Assembly (NCBI GenBank): GCA_965223245.1
Contig: CBDCVY010000013.1
Coordinates: 1,984,001-2,048,000, forward strand
DNA: 64,000 nucleotides
Origin: CBDCVY01 sp965223245
GTDB taxonomy: Bacteria; Nitrospinota; Nitrospinia; Nitrospinales; Nitrospinaceae
Reading direction: 5' to 3'
Positions 1-9,697 of this stretch are shown here, piece by piece. Position numbers and translations under genes: made by a program. The notes beneath the pieces are model-generated. The model had not been told where the DNA came from, did no database searches, and was given only the letters and a program-made list of their open reading frames with translations. Position 1 is the first letter of the stretch; each line of letters starts with the position of its first letter.

Positions 1-171
1 CCTTGGATGATAATTTATGCACTTAGATTTTAAATTTCATCAATACTATGGCTGAAAAAAATAAATTTAAAGCTCTTAATTAAACTGTTACCATAAAGTA
101 AAGAATCTGCTCCGTCAAAAAGCTCAAATTTATTTAAAAATCTTTAACTCCGTTTATAAAAACCTTAATCA

Positions 172-1596
172 ATGATCAGTGTCATCCTTGCAGGTGGTAG
201 CGGCGAGCGGTTTTGGCCTCTTAGTCGAGAGAAACACCCAAAACAATTGCTCAAAATTACAGGTGATAAAACCTTAATTCAACAATCGGTGGAACGATTA
301 TTAACAATATCCAGGATTGAAGAAATATATGTAGTGACAAATGAACAATATGCTTTAAAAACCTTGCAACAATTAGCCCAATACAATTTCCCCTGCCAAA
401 ACCTCTTTGCTGAACCTCTTGGTAAAAACACCACACCCGCAATTGTATGGATGACTGAATTTTTCAACAAAAACCCTGATGAAATTATGGGAGTCTTTCC
501 TGCAGACCACATAATTCGCGATTCCCAAACTTTTCAAAAAGCTTTACAAAAAAGTAAAAGAGCTGCTAAAGAAAACTCTTTAGTCACTATAGGAATTAAA
601 CCCAATTGTCCGGAAACCGGTTACGGTTATATTGAATTGGGGAAAATGATACAAGACTCAGTTTTTCAAGTTAATAAATTTGTAGAAAAACCCAATAAGG
701 AAATTGCCCAAAAATATGTCGCTGGTAGTAAGCACCTTTGGAACTGTGGGATTTTTCTATGGAAGGTCTCAGTAATTCGAAAAGAGCTACAAAAATGGGT
801 ACCTGATATTTCCAACAATATGAGTTCTATTGTTTCAAAAATGCAACCCGCTGAAGGAAGGCTTAAGTATCAAAAATTAGATCCTGAAGGTGTAGAAATT
901 TTTAGCAATCTTCCTTCAGTATCCATAGACTATGCAGTACTAGAGAAATCACAAAACGTCACTGTAGTTTCAACAAATATGGATTGGAACGATGTCGGTT
1001 CTTGGAATGCATTGGAAAGCTTATCTACAAAAGATTTGCAAGGCAATATATTTTCCAAAAATGTCTATCACCTGGATTGCAAAGGCACTTTGATTAAAGC
1101 GGACCAACGGTTGATTGGTGCGATAGGATTAGAAAATCTTATTGTTGTTGATACTGAGGATGCTCTACTACTTTGTCATAAAGACCGAGCTCAGGATATA
1201 AAAAAACTTGTGGGGCAATTAAAAAAAGCAGACAGACAAGAAGCTTCCATCCATAAGACAGTTCAGAAACCCTGGGGTTCATACACTGTACTGGACGAAG
1301 GGAAAGGGTTTCTTCTTAAAAGAATCGAAGTAGACCCGGGAGAAAGTCTAAGTTTACAATCCCATGCGCACCGAAGTGAACATTGGTTGGTAGTAGCAGG
1401 AACCGCAACAGTTCAACTAGACAGCCAATCGCTACAATTAAAACCAACACAATCAATAGAAATTCCTAAAGGATCCAAGCACCGATTGAGCAACTCTTGC
1501 AATACCACTTTAGTCCTAATCGAAACCCAGCTTGGAGATATCCTTGAGGAAAAAGATATTATTAGATACGAAGATCAATATGGAAGGTTGAACTAA
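172..1596 (+). CDS. manC: Mannose-1-phosphate guanylyltransferase / mannose-6-phosphate isomerase (ManC/AlgA type)
   Basis: Bifunctional type II enzyme that should interconvert fructose-6-P and mannose-6-P and make GDP-mannose from mannose-1-P and GTP, supplying cell-surface polysaccharide. The N-terminus carries the nucleotidyltransferase signature AGGSGERFWPLSR (residues 7-19) followed by HPKQ; VEKPN lies further in. The C-terminal third is the cupin isomerase domain, with KPWGSY and the metal-site stretch LQSHAHRSEHW. At 474 residues it has the usual length for the fused family. The ATG at 172 leads straight into the signature, so the start is well supported. It converges with the HEAT-repeat gene after a 10-bp gap with no obvious terminator. 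Family assignment is confident; the destination glycan is unknown. Confidence 0.93.
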   Translation: MISVILAGGSGERFWPLSREKHPKQLLKITGDKTLIQQSVERLLTISRIEEIYVVTNEQYALKTLQQLAQYNFPCQNLFAEPLGKNTTPAIVWMTEFFNKNPDEIMGVFPADHIIRDSQTFQKALQKSKRAAKENSLVTIGIKPNCPETGYGYIELGKMIQDSVFQVNKFVEKPNKEIAQKYVAGSKHLWNCGIFLWKVSVIRKELQKWVPDISNNMSSIVSKMQPAEGRLKYQKLDPEGVEIFSNLPSVSIDYAVLEKSQNVTVVSTNMDWNDVGSWNALESLSTKDLQGNIFSKNVYHLDCKGTLIKADQRLIGAIGLENLIVVDTEDALLLCHKDRAQDIKKLVGQLKKADRQEASIHKTVQKPWGSYTVLDEGKGFLLKRIEVDPGESLSLQSHAHRSEHWLVVAGTATVQLDSQSLQLKPTQSIEIPKGSKHRLSNSCNTTLVLIETQLGDILEEKDIIRYEDQYGRLN

Positions 1597-1606
1597 CCTT
1601 TTAATT

Positions 1607-2743
1607 TCATTGCCCCATCACCCTCAGCAAATTCCCCGCTGCATATGCGCGAATGACTAATTGTGGATCATCTAACATCTGCAGCAAAAGTGAAAATGCC
1701 TCTACGCCGCCCATCATACCTACTGCCCGAACAGCAGCAGTTCGAACTCGTGTGGTAGAATCAGATAAAGCGTTGGCCAATATTTGGGAACGTTGCGAAA
1801 TGGAAGAGCTTCCTAAAACACGGGCCGTACTACTTCGTACCCCAAAATCAGGATGTTTGATCAAGCTTTCAAAATTTTTTTCGCAATTTTTTTCGCCTTG
1901 CCGGTTTAGAGAAACTGCTGCTGTGAGAGAAACTAAGGGATCCGGGTCATCACAAAAAGCTTCAATATAATTTTTAGTCGCTGTTTTTGGAAGATATCCT
2001 AGTTCTAAAATTACTTCGCGCCGGACCTTAGGGTCAGAATGTTGGCTGAGTCGAATCAAATTCCGAAACAATCCCATATCTATTTTTTCACCAATCGCTT
2101 TCAGGCTTCGAGTGAGTACTTCTGCATCATGACTCTGTAGCAAATCACCTAAATGCTTTAATGAAATTTTGTCTCCAATTTTACCCAAATAGAAGATAGC
2201 CTGGTATTTATTGACCAGATCTCCACTATCTAAGGAATCGACCAATTCATCAAAATATTTTTTCTCACCCAATTTATAAAGGGAATAATGGGTTGCTAAT
2301 CGAACCATTCGATCCGGAGTATCCAAAGACAATTTAATTTGGGCTATATCTTTTGGCAAACCCAAGTCTGCCAAAATATCTAAAGCGGTGCTTTTGACCC
2401 AAACATTAGAATCTTCTAAACGTTCTAGAGCAACAACTCGTGCCTCTTTATTGGAAATTTTTTGCAATCCTTGAAGAGAGAATTGACGAGTGGTTGGATA
2501 AAAATCCAGGCTACCTCTTTTCAATAAAGGTATCAATTTCACATCCCCGGATTCACCCGCAGCCCGCACGGCTCCACTGCGAATAAATGCCTCTTCACTG
2601 GCCATTGCTTCTTCTATAATCGAGTAACAACGATTTCGTATTTTCTCCAGGGTTTCCTCTGGTTTATTCATTAAGCTTTGGGCTTGAGTGATTTGCACTC
2701 CCCAAACTAAAAATACGGTTGCCACAATTCCTCGAAATAGCAT
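1607..2743 (-). CDS. Secreted HEAT-repeat protein
   Basis: About 378 residues. The ATG at 2743 is chosen over an upstream one at 2797 because it gives a clean signal peptide (MLFRGIVATVFLVWG, cleavage after TQA) and avoids overlapping the preceding glycosyltransferase, whose stop lies at 2751. The mature protein is a solenoid of roughly 30-residue helical repeats with the HEAT/PBS-lyase pattern (for example DPKVRREVILELG and DSTTRVRTAAVRAVG). Such proteins are binding scaffolds and no catalytic motif is seen. It is likely cotranscribed with the glycosyltransferase. The role is unknown; export suggests a periplasmic or envelope scaffold. Confidence 0.8.
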   Translation of the reverse strand: MLFRGIVATVFLVWGVQITQAQSLMNKPEETLEKIRNRCYSIIEEAMASEEAFIRSGAVRAAGESGDVKLIPLLKRGSLDFYPTTRQFSLQGLQKISNKEARVVALERLEDSNVWVKSTALDILADLGLPKDIAQIKLSLDTPDRMVRLATHYSLYKLGEKKYFDELVDSLDSGDLVNKYQAIFYLGKIGDKISLKHLGDLLQSHDAEVLTRSLKAIGEKIDMGLFRNLIRLSQHSDPKVRREVILELGYLPKTATKNYIEAFCDDPDPLVSLTAAVSLNRQGEKNCEKNFESLIKHPDFGVRSSTARVLGSSSISQRSQILANALSDSTTRVRTAAVRAVGMMGGVEAFSLLLQMLDDPQLVIRAYAAGNLLRVMGQ

Positions 2744-2750
2744 TTTGTTA

Positions 2751-3665
2751 CTAGCCCAAAGGTAACAGCATTTCTTTTTTAAACAATGATGACTCATCCC
2801 ACAAATTCAAGTTTGAATTCAAAAGTTGCAAATAATGTTTTACAGCCTGCCCATATATTTCAGACTCATCAAATTTTCCTCGATTACTATAGCCTGTTTC
2901 TAAAATAGAACATTTTTCAATCAGCATTTCCAAAACCCATTTTCTTTTTTCATTGACGAGAGTCTTTTCTCGCAAAAGCTTTTCCAAAGAATAGACACGG
3001 AAACGATCCATTCCCCAAAATTTTTGGGAGAGTTGGTCAGCGTGTCCACCGTATTTTATTATCAATGGAGTTTCTAAATACTTTACCTGATACCTGGAGG
3101 TCAATCGTAACCAAAAATCATAATCCTCACAAACCAGCATGTCTTCATCAAAAAAACCAATTTCCTCAAATATAGAAGCCCGTAACATAACGGAAGAGGG
3201 GCTTATAATACAAAGCGGTAAGCAATGTCGAAATATATCGCCCGAATATTTTTTATGTTTTTTTTTAGGATTTACTCTCCTGCCACTGCGAATCCAAATT
3301 TCATCTGTATAGCATGCCTGGGCGCTGGGATTTTGTTCCATACTTTGCCATTGTTCCTCTAACTTGTTTGGTTTCCAAGAGTCGTCTGAATCTAAAAAAC
3401 TAACATATTTTCCTCGAGCAATATTTAAACCCATATTCCGGGAGGAAGACACCCCAGAATTATTTTTTAAACTCAATAGTGTTATCTCCGAGTACCCCTT
3501 TAATTTTTCCTGAGTAGAGTCAGTAGAACCATCATCGACAACAATTAATTCAAAGTCCTTAAATGTTTGATTTAAAACGGATTGAACTGATCGCTCCAAG
3601 CACCAATCCCTGTTATATGTTGGTATAATGACCGATACCTCTGGATTGTTTTTTTTTAAGGGCAT
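2751..3665 (-). CDS. Family 2 glycosyltransferase
   Basis: GT-A fold glycosyltransferase of about 304 residues. It starts SVIIPTYNRDW, has the nucleotide-sugar elements VVDDGSTDST and the DXD-type metal motif FLDSDDSW, then CEDYDFWLRL around the acceptor and catalytic region. An in-frame TTG at 3695 would add ten residues; the ATG at 3665 sits just before the conserved first strand and is preferred, although neither has a strong ribosome-binding site. No transmembrane segment is evident, so it probably works at the cytoplasmic face on lipopolysaccharide or another glycan. Donor and acceptor cannot be told from sequence. The HEAT-repeat gene follows within 8 bp of the stop. Confidence 0.85.
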   Translation of the reverse strand: MPLKKNNPEVSVIIPTYNRDWCLERSVQSVLNQTFKDFELIVVDDGSTDSTQEKLKGYSEITLLSLKNNSGVSSSRNMGLNIARGKYVSFLDSDDSWKPNKLEEQWQSMEQNPSAQACYTDEIWIRSGRRVNPKKKHKKYSGDIFRHCLPLCIISPSSVMLRASIFEEIGFFDEDMLVCEDYDFWLRLTSRYQVKYLETPLIIKYGGHADQLSQKFWGMDRFRVYSLEKLLREKTLVNEKRKWVLEMLIEKCSILETGYSNRGKFDESEIYGQAVKHYLQLLNSNLNLWDESSLFKKEMLLPLG

Positions 3666-3781
3666 GGTTAAGTTAAGTATCCCCAATAAGTTCAAAATGT
3701 TAAGTGATTTTAGTCCAAAAGCGGATTATAACATCTTGATTTTTAAAGCTTAACTAAAGGTTTATTCACCAGATAAATGTC

Positions 3782-3810
3782 TTGACAAAAGTTGTATTTT
3801 CACATATTAC
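3782..3810 (+). promoter_or_regulatory. Candidate sigma-70 promoter for the polyprenyl synthase gene
   Basis: A perfect -35 hexamer TTGACA (3782-3787) is separated by 17 bp from TATTAC (3805-3810), which matches four of six -10 positions. It lies about 105 bp upstream of the ATG at 3917 in an otherwise non-coding, AT-rich gap. Not experimentally supported. Confidence 0.5.
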
Positions 3811-3916
3811 TTACTGCTTCGCGAACCATTTATTAAATGTTAAAATTAGCCTCTTTTTAAATGGATTCCCGTGTGTGAATAGCGGATAAGTTGAATATTC
3901 ATCATAAGGTAAATTT

Positions 3917-4930
3917 ATGAAATACCCTGAAGTTGCGGCTCATTTTCGAAATGACCTTGTTCAAGTAGAGCAAGCGCTAAGAGACCACTATCGGACTGAA
4001 ATATCAATTGTCCCTGAAATTGGTGATTATATTATGAGCGCGGGCGGAAAACGAATACGTCCCCTCCTATTGCTTTTGAGCTCAAGACTTTGCGGACTTC
4101 CATTGGATGAAAAAGTCATTAAGCATTGTTGTGTTGTAGAATATGTTCACGCCGCTTCATTACTTCATGATGATGTGGTGGATGAAACTACTCTCCGACG
4201 AGGACGCCAAACGGTAAATTCAAAATGGGGAAGCGACGCAAGTATTTTGGTAGGTGACTATTTAATTTCCCGGTCCATCCTTTTACTGGCTGATGACGTA
4301 GACCAAAAAATTTTTAAAACGTTTTCTGAAGCTGCAAAAGTCCTCGTTGAAGGTGGCCTTTTAGAATACTGTAATGCTAGAGATATTTTGATAACTGAGG
4401 AGTTATGTCAAAAAATAATTTATGGTAAAACTGCCTCCATTATGGAACTCAGCTGTCAATTGGGTGCTCAATTGGCTAAGAGCGAAACCATTGAAGAGAA
4501 AGCTCTAGCGGATTTTGGAAAAAATTTGGGAATGGCATTTCAAGTAATTGACGATCTTTTAGATTATGATGGTGATCCTGAACTGTTAGGAAAACCCGTT
4601 GGGACCGATTTTAAAGAAGGTCATGTAACTCTCCCTTTATTATATCTTTACCAGAAAGCAGAAAAATCTTTAAAAAGAGAAATTGAAGCTTTTATTGATA
4701 ATGAAAATATTATTCAAAAAGATTATGAATATATTACTGAAAAAATGCGCGAATACCGTATTTTTGAACAAGTCTTTGAAAAGGCCTGTATCCATATAAA
4801 TAACGCTAAAAGTTCTTTATCTGGAAAAAATTTTGCTGAACCCAAATACATTGAATTTCTCACCGCTGTAGCGGACTTTGTGATTAACAACTACTTATCC
4901 AATCGTCCTTCTTTAACCCCTACCCCTTAA
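3917..4930 (+). CDS. ispB: Trans-polyprenyl diphosphate synthase (octaprenyl/solanesyl type)
   Basis: Head-to-tail prenyltransferase that elongates allylic diphosphates with isopentenyl diphosphate to make the side chain of quinones. Both aspartate-rich motifs are present: DDVVDE (D85, D86, D89) and IDDLLDYDGD (D212, D213, D216). The GGKRIRP basic motif lies near residues 43-49. Its 337 residues suit the long-chain class; chain length cannot be read reliably. An AAGG sits shortly before the ATG, and a good promoter candidate lies at 3782-3810. In a respiratory autotroph the likely product is the menaquinone or ubiquinone tail. The gene symbol is by analogy. Confidence 0.88.
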   Translation: MKYPEVAAHFRNDLVQVEQALRDHYRTEISIVPEIGDYIMSAGGKRIRPLLLLLSSRLCGLPLDEKVIKHCCVVEYVHAASLLHDDVVDETTLRRGRQTVNSKWGSDASILVGDYLISRSILLLADDVDQKIFKTFSEAAKVLVEGGLLEYCNARDILITEELCQKIIYGKTASIMELSCQLGAQLAKSETIEEKALADFGKNLGMAFQVIDDLLDYDGDPELLGKPVGTDFKEGHVTLPLLYLYQKAEKSLKREIEAFIDNENIIQKDYEYITEKMREYRIFEQVFEKACIHINNAKSSLSGKNFAEPKYIEFLTAVADFVINNYLSNRPSLTPTP

Positions 4931-5019
4931 TAAAGCTTTACAGCCTTTTAAATTAGTTGCAGTCGCTCTAATCTAGACTTACATTAATAAGAGAGTATGT
5001 CTGGAATAAAGAGGCTCCG

Positions 5020-5538
5020 ATGAATACTTATAAACATCCCTATGTACAGCTTGCTAAAGATTCTGTCAGATATTTCCTTTCACATAACCAAAAGCTACCC
5101 TGCCCCAATAAACTATCTAAAGATTTAAAGGAAAAAGCCGCTTCTTTTGTCTCCATTAAAAAAAACAATCAACTCAGAGGGTGCATAGGGTCTCTGGAGC
5201 CACAAGAGCCCAACTTAGCCATGGAAATCATTGAAAATGCTGTCAAAGCTGCTCATTCAGATCCTCGTTTCGACCCAATCACACCAGAAGAAATAGATCA
5301 GTTAACCTTTTCTATTGATGTGCTGACTCCATTAGAAAAAGTACCGAATTCCACTTGCCTGGATCCCAGAGTTTATGGACTAGTCGTGAAAAGTAAAGAC
5401 AATCAAGGGGTTTTGTTGCCGGATATTGAAGGTGTGGCCACCGTTAAGGAACAATTAGGAATTTGTAGAGCAAAAGGAAAAATAAAGGAGGCTGACCCGC
5501 AAGAGTTGTATCGATTCAAAGTTTATCGTTTCCAATAA
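5020..5538 (+). CDS. AMMECR1-domain protein
   Basis: 172-residue protein matching the AMMECR1 family in length and in the hallmark stretch NNQLRGCIGSL, followed by NAAHSDPRF-like (KAAHSDPRFDPIT) and the C-terminal VATVKEQLGICRAKG. Many relatives of this small fold occur next to radical SAM or MEMO proteins, but no such neighbour is present here. Biochemical function of the family is not established. A GAGG ribosome-binding site precedes the ATG. It ends two bases before the shared terminator hairpin used by aclA on the opposite strand. Confidence 0.85.
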   Translation: MNTYKHPYVQLAKDSVRYFLSHNQKLPCPNKLSKDLKEKAASFVSIKKNNQLRGCIGSLEPQEPNLAMEIIENAVKAAHSDPRFDPITPEEIDQLTFSIDVLTPLEKVPNSTCLDPRVYGLVVKSKDNQGVLLPDIEGVATVKEQLGICRAKGKIKEADPQELYRFKVYRFQ

Positions 5539-5570
5539 AAAAAGCCGCCCTGATAAGCTCAGGACGACTT
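5537..5570 (-). terminator. Rho-independent terminator of the acl operon (bidirectional)
   Basis: Arms 5544-5553 and 5559-5568 form a 10-bp stem around a 5-nt loop. Read on the minus strand both imperfect positions become G-U pairs and the stem is followed by seven U residues, so it is a strong terminator for aclA (stop at 5587). On the plus strand the same positions are C-A mismatches, so it would end AMMECR1 transcripts less efficiently. Confidence 0.8.
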
Positions 5571-5586
5571 TTAAAAGTATTTTAAA

Positions 5587-8292
5587 TTACCCTACATACG
5601 AACACTTACTTGCAGGGGTACGAGTATCCATATTCTTTCCACGATTGGTGTGATCATCAATTTCAGCAGCACACCCAATCATTCGACCAAAGAGGAAGGC
5701 CATGAAACTCGCCCATTCAATATCTTCTTCTTTATACTTTCCATCTTTGTAATCAGACCAAACCATTTTAAGAAGAATGACGGCAATGACCGCATCCACA
5801 TTTACGCAATAAACATTTTTGGTAACTTTCGTTTTAAAAAGGGCTTGGACTAAATGATGATAAAAATCCAGAAATACGTTATAGAGTCCTTTTTCTTTAA
5901 AAAGGCCGCTAACGTATTCCTCACGAGGATCCACGTTTACATCCTTACCTTTGAACACAGGATGATTTACACAAGGAATTTTATCATAGGCCAAATTGCC
6001 CAGCCCTTTCTGCTCCTTTTTATATTTTCCATAAAATGAAGCATAATCAGTAGCAAGCTTTTCCAAGTCCACCCCATGATTAGAATCCGCAGGGTCCTTC
6101 AAAGAAGTATTTTTGAACTGATCAATCAAAAAGGCTGCTGCTTCGTAACCATTTCCACCATGAGCAAAACCTGTGTGAGTTAAGAAACCAATAAAACTTT
6201 TATTAATTTGTACTCGGTCCGGCTGCTCCGGTCCGTCAGCACTTACGGCTCCCTTAGAACCTTGGGCAGAAATAGTTCCCGGTCCATTAGTAATAATCAA
6301 ACCTAACAACACTTGAAATTCAAACAATTCTCCCTCAGTAGGTTGACGTCCCATTAATGCTAAAAAGGCAGTTTTGGTAAAACTTTGGCCCAACAAATCT
6401 TCATTTTTAACACCACAAAATGAATCCTCTGATTGTAAATCCGCTGGGGCAGCAACACCCACCATAGTACTAAAAATCTTTCCATACCAAGGCAACCGGA
6501 CTAATGTAGATTGAGAAATTTTCTTAGTTCTCAAACTCTGCCATCCAAGTGTTACCCATGCTGCAGCAACAATGCTATCCATTGATACGTTTCCACCATG
6601 TTCCTTGGCAAAATCATTTAAAAAATTAAAGAATACAGACTTATCTTTAAATGCTTCGATGGCTTTTACAGCACATGAATTGGATTCTGAGGATAATAAG
6701 GCACCCTTATGTTCTGATGCTCCTGAAATTAATGATTTATAATCAAAACTCCCTTCAGGATTATCCATTGCACTGAGTTTAAAGATATCTAACAATGCCG
6801 AGGCCGCATCAATTGCTCCTTGAGCCGATTTCTTCCCTACAATTGCAACGGCTCCTGATAAAACCGTGTTAGGAGAACTCCCTGCATCTCTAGAGGCAGT
6901 GGCAGCAGCTAAAGTAGCTTTGCCATGTTGATTCACCTCTCCATTTAATACTGCGTTTACCAATTGAACACCCGTCGCAGAAGGATAAACCTTAGTCAGT
7001 GCAAACACTAAGTTCTCTTCAAAAGTTTTATTCGATGCATCTAAAATGGAAACATTATGAATTTGCGAAACCTGAGTTTTCGGATCCATTTTGGAAGCGC
7101 CACTTGCATCTTTTAAAGTTTCTCGGCTGGGTTGGGCTCCCACTTGTAATTTCAAAGAATCAATTTGCTGGTTATAGGGATCAATTGCTTCTACAGGTTT
7201 AACATCCAAATTTGCCGGTAAAGAAATGCCATTATTGTTTCCAAACCAACATTTCAAAGCTAAGCTTCCCTTAGGCTCAAAATCCGGCTCCGAACCATTT
7301 AATTTCATAACTGCAGTTAATGCATCTGGGATATGTGCAATATTAGTAACCAAAGCGCCTTTTTTCGATAGCACAGGATTCTCCGGCGTATAGATATCAT
7401 TCACACCAAAGTACTCTTTAAACCAATTCTCTTTAGCAACCGCATCGTCCCCTGACCCAGCAAGCGAACCTGCATGGCCACAAGACTTGGTCAATTTAGC
7501 TTTCCAGCGTCCTACCACACAAGCAATAATCGGTTTATCGGATTCAATTCCCTTTTCATACATTCCACCAGGCTCACAATATATGACTCCGGCTTTAGAT
7601 CGGTCATCATTATTGAAGCCATGAATAAACTCATGAGGCCCATAATGAATATAAACATCCTTTCCGCTGGAAACTGAAGTGGTCGTTCCCCAACCTGCAG
7701 TAGATAAATAAACGGCAATAGTAGTGGTAAAGTTTCCGGAATTTGAAAAAATAGCCACTGAACCTTTAATTAAGGATTCTTCCGGACTATTTCCTCCTAA
7801 AGCACCTCCAAGGCGAACATGGTTCCATGCATCTGCAAGTCCTAAACAATTCCCCCCGAACAGATCCACACCATTGGTTTGACAAATTGCTCGCATAATT
7901 CGCGAATCTTTTACCGAAACTTTTTCAGTCAAAACAATTACTTTTTCCAAGTCCGGATTTTCTCGAACCGCTTCTGCTACTCCGTCCTTAACTCCTGAAG
8001 GAGGCAAATAAACAACTGCCGTATTAAATTTATGTCCCGCTTCTATACCTTCTTTAATTGAGTTATAAACAGGAATCTTTCCAATTTTTGTAGGCAACGA
8101 CTTGCCTGACTTTCCAGGTCCCGTTCCAAATACAATATTGCCTCCAGAATACTCATGGCTGGTTGGGGTCACTGTGGAACTCTCTTTACCCAATATATTC
8201 AAAACCACAACTCGGTCATCTTTAGTCGCAAGCTCTGACAATGAATTGATTCCGACGTAATAGGGGAATTCTCCCACTCCTTCTTTATGCAT
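5587..8292 (-). CDS. aclA: ATP-citrate lyase, large subunit (AclA), elongated form
   Basis: Subunit carrying the succinyl-CoA-synthetase-alpha-like module and the citrate-synthase-like module of ATP-citrate lyase, which cleaves citrate with ATP and CoA to acetyl-CoA and oxaloacetate, the key step of the reverse TCA cycle. The CoA-ligase part spans about 1-335 with the phospho-histidine in SCGHAGSLAG (H273). A divergent linker (about 335-410) precedes the citrate-synthase-like domain, which holds the AHGGNGYEAA element. At 901 residues it is much longer than the roughly 610-residue Chlorobium AclA. It may belong to the divergent 'type II' ACL reported for Nitrospira/Leptospirillum-like bacteria; that is inference. 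GGAGG lies 9 bp before the ATG. It follows aclB by 38 bp. Confidence 0.88.
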   Translation of the reverse strand: MHKEGVGEFPYYVGINSLSELATKDDRVVVLNILGKESSTVTPTSHEYSGGNIVFGTGPGKSGKSLPTKIGKIPVYNSIKEGIEAGHKFNTAVVYLPPSGVKDGVAEAVRENPDLEKVIVLTEKVSVKDSRIMRAICQTNGVDLFGGNCLGLADAWNHVRLGGALGGNSPEESLIKGSVAIFSNSGNFTTTIAVYLSTAGWGTTTSVSSGKDVYIHYGPHEFIHGFNNDDRSKAGVIYCEPGGMYEKGIESDKPIIACVVGRWKAKLTKSCGHAGSLAGSGDDAVAKENWFKEYFGVNDIYTPENPVLSKKGALVTNIAHIPDALTAVMKLNGSEPDFEPKGSLALKCWFGNNNGISLPANLDVKPVEAIDPYNQQIDSLKLQVGAQPSRETLKDASGASKMDPKTQVSQIHNVSILDASNKTFEENLVFALTKVYPSATGVQLVNAVLNGEVNQHGKATLAAATASRDAGSSPNTVLSGAVAIVGKKSAQGAIDAASALLDIFKLSAMDNPEGSFDYKSLISGASEHKGALLSSESNSCAVKAIEAFKDKSVFFNFLNDFAKEHGGNVSMDSIVAAAWVTLGWQSLRTKKISQSTLVRLPWYGKIFSTMVGVAAPADLQSEDSFCGVKNEDLLGQSFTKTAFLALMGRQPTEGELFEFQVLLGLIITNGPGTISAQGSKGAVSADGPEQPDRVQINKSFIGFLTHTGFAHGGNGYEAAAFLIDQFKNTSLKDPADSNHGVDLEKLATDYASFYGKYKKEQKGLGNLAYDKIPCVNHPVFKGKDVNVDPREEYVSGLFKEKGLYNVFLDFYHHLVQALFKTKVTKNVYCVNVDAVIAVILLKMVWSDYKDGKYKEEDIEWASFMAFLFGRMIGCAAEIDDHTNRGKNMDTRTPASKCSYVG

Positions 8293-8330
8293 TGGTTCTA
8301 ACCTCCAATTATTAAAATCTGGATTTCCAG

Positions 8331-9599
8331 TTATTTGATGTTCATGCCTTTTTTAATTTCTTCTTTACCACCATTAAGCATCCATTGATTTACCGATTTG
8401 GCATAATTGATAACTTCAGACATCGCGCTATCATGTCCAAAGAATCGATATGGCAATCCTAATGAGTCGCAGGTATCCCGCAAATACGACATTCCTCGAA
8501 TCAAATTGGGGCCACCTCTACCAACCACAACAAACAAAGGATGGGGACCATAAGATTGGAAATACCATTTTATGCCATCAGCCATGGCACGAAAGGTTTC
8601 ATATATATCGGTATTATTCGCTTTACCACCGATAATAAACAAAACATTAGTTTGGGGTAACCAATGCTTAAAAGTAATTTTTGAAATTTCATTCATTTTT
8701 GCGTAAGGAGGATTACCCCCAAAGTCGGAAGAAATCGTCGCATCATCACCGAGCATTTCCGTAACCATGGCATTTGCACCACCACCAAAAGTCGGAGAAG
8801 TAATGCTACCCTGATCATTAATTACATAAACATCACTTTGACCCTGATAGGTTCTTAATTGGTTGATCTCTTGCTCAAATTCAGAGTCATCGGAAGCAAA
8901 TAAATCATCAGGTAGATGCAAACGCTTCCAGGCAGGATCATCCTGATCAAATGCACATTTAAAGTCACAAGCTACCGGTGTAATACGCTTGCCATCATTC
9001 CGCATTCGAATAGGATTCAATTCCAACATCAACATTCCATAATTGTTATATAAATCCCATAACTTAGGCAGGTTCTGAACCAGAGGACTAATAATGGCCT
9101 GAGGAGCTCCTAAATTAGTTAAAGCATTCGAAACATGAAATGCTTTTAACCCTGTAAGAGGATCAAAAGGAACCACTGCCAGCTTATCTGCAGGCAATTC
9201 CTCAATATCCACTCCACCATGATGTGTAATTGTCATAGCAGGGGATCGGTACTGTGTATTATCAGAAATAGAAAAATAAACTTCAATATCTGCTGGAACA
9301 CCACCCTCAAAAGTAACTCCATTAGACTTTGCCGTCACATTACCGAATTCATGGGTGGCAAAATAAAGCCGCTCTTTTTCCTTTAATGCATCCGTGATGT
9401 TATCAACACGGCCAAGCAAACCGGACTTGCCCTTTTTACCCACACCTCCCTTAAACACAGGTTTGATAAAAACCTGCCCATGCTTTTTAATCATATCCTT
9501 AATTTCATCTACACTCAGTTCAGGACCACGCACATCGGAGCGAGGAAATTCTACAAGGTCCAGCAATTTCCTCCCCCAAAGCATTCCAGTGATTTGCAT
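8331..9599 (-). CDS. aclB: ATP-citrate lyase, ATP-grasp subunit (AclB)
   Basis: 422-residue partner of AclA, homologous to the succinyl-CoA synthetase beta chain. It supplies ATP binding and the citryl-phosphate/citryl-CoA synthetase half of the reaction. The ATP-grasp lysine region FIKPVFKGGVGKKGKSG is near the N-terminus, LMLELNPIRM corresponds to the metal-binding strand, and the C-terminal CoA-ligase fold starts at SPTFGGGANAMV. A GGAG lies 8 bp upstream of the ATG. The order aclB-aclA with a 38-bp gap implies a single transcript and balanced expression. The upstream 660 bp is unusually structured (see the separate entries), which may matter for regulation. Confidence 0.9.
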   Translation of the reverse strand: MQITGMLWGRKLLDLVEFPRSDVRGPELSVDEIKDMIKKHGQVFIKPVFKGGVGKKGKSGLLGRVDNITDALKEKERLYFATHEFGNVTAKSNGVTFEGGVPADIEVYFSISDNTQYRSPAMTITHHGGVDIEELPADKLAVVPFDPLTGLKAFHVSNALTNLGAPQAIISPLVQNLPKLWDLYNNYGMLMLELNPIRMRNDGKRITPVACDFKCAFDQDDPAWKRLHLPDDLFASDDSEFEQEINQLRTYQGQSDVYVINDQGSITSPTFGGGANAMVTEMLGDDATISSDFGGNPPYAKMNEISKITFKHWLPQTNVLFIIGGKANNTDIYETFRAMADGIKWYFQSYGPHPLFVVVGRGGPNLIRGMSYLRDTCDSLGLPYRFFGHDSAMSEVINYAKSVNQWMLNGGKEEIKKGMNIK

Positions 9600-9697
9600 C
9601 TCAATTCTCCTGCCTTAAAGATTACTTAACATTTAATAATTCTTAATTGGACATCCAAAATATTGGTATATTTTTGAGCCCCCCATACCCTAGATAT

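Noticed and set aside
1..171. Possible coding end before manC
   Set aside because: Short frames only and no recognisable protein; it is treated as upstream non-coding DNA.
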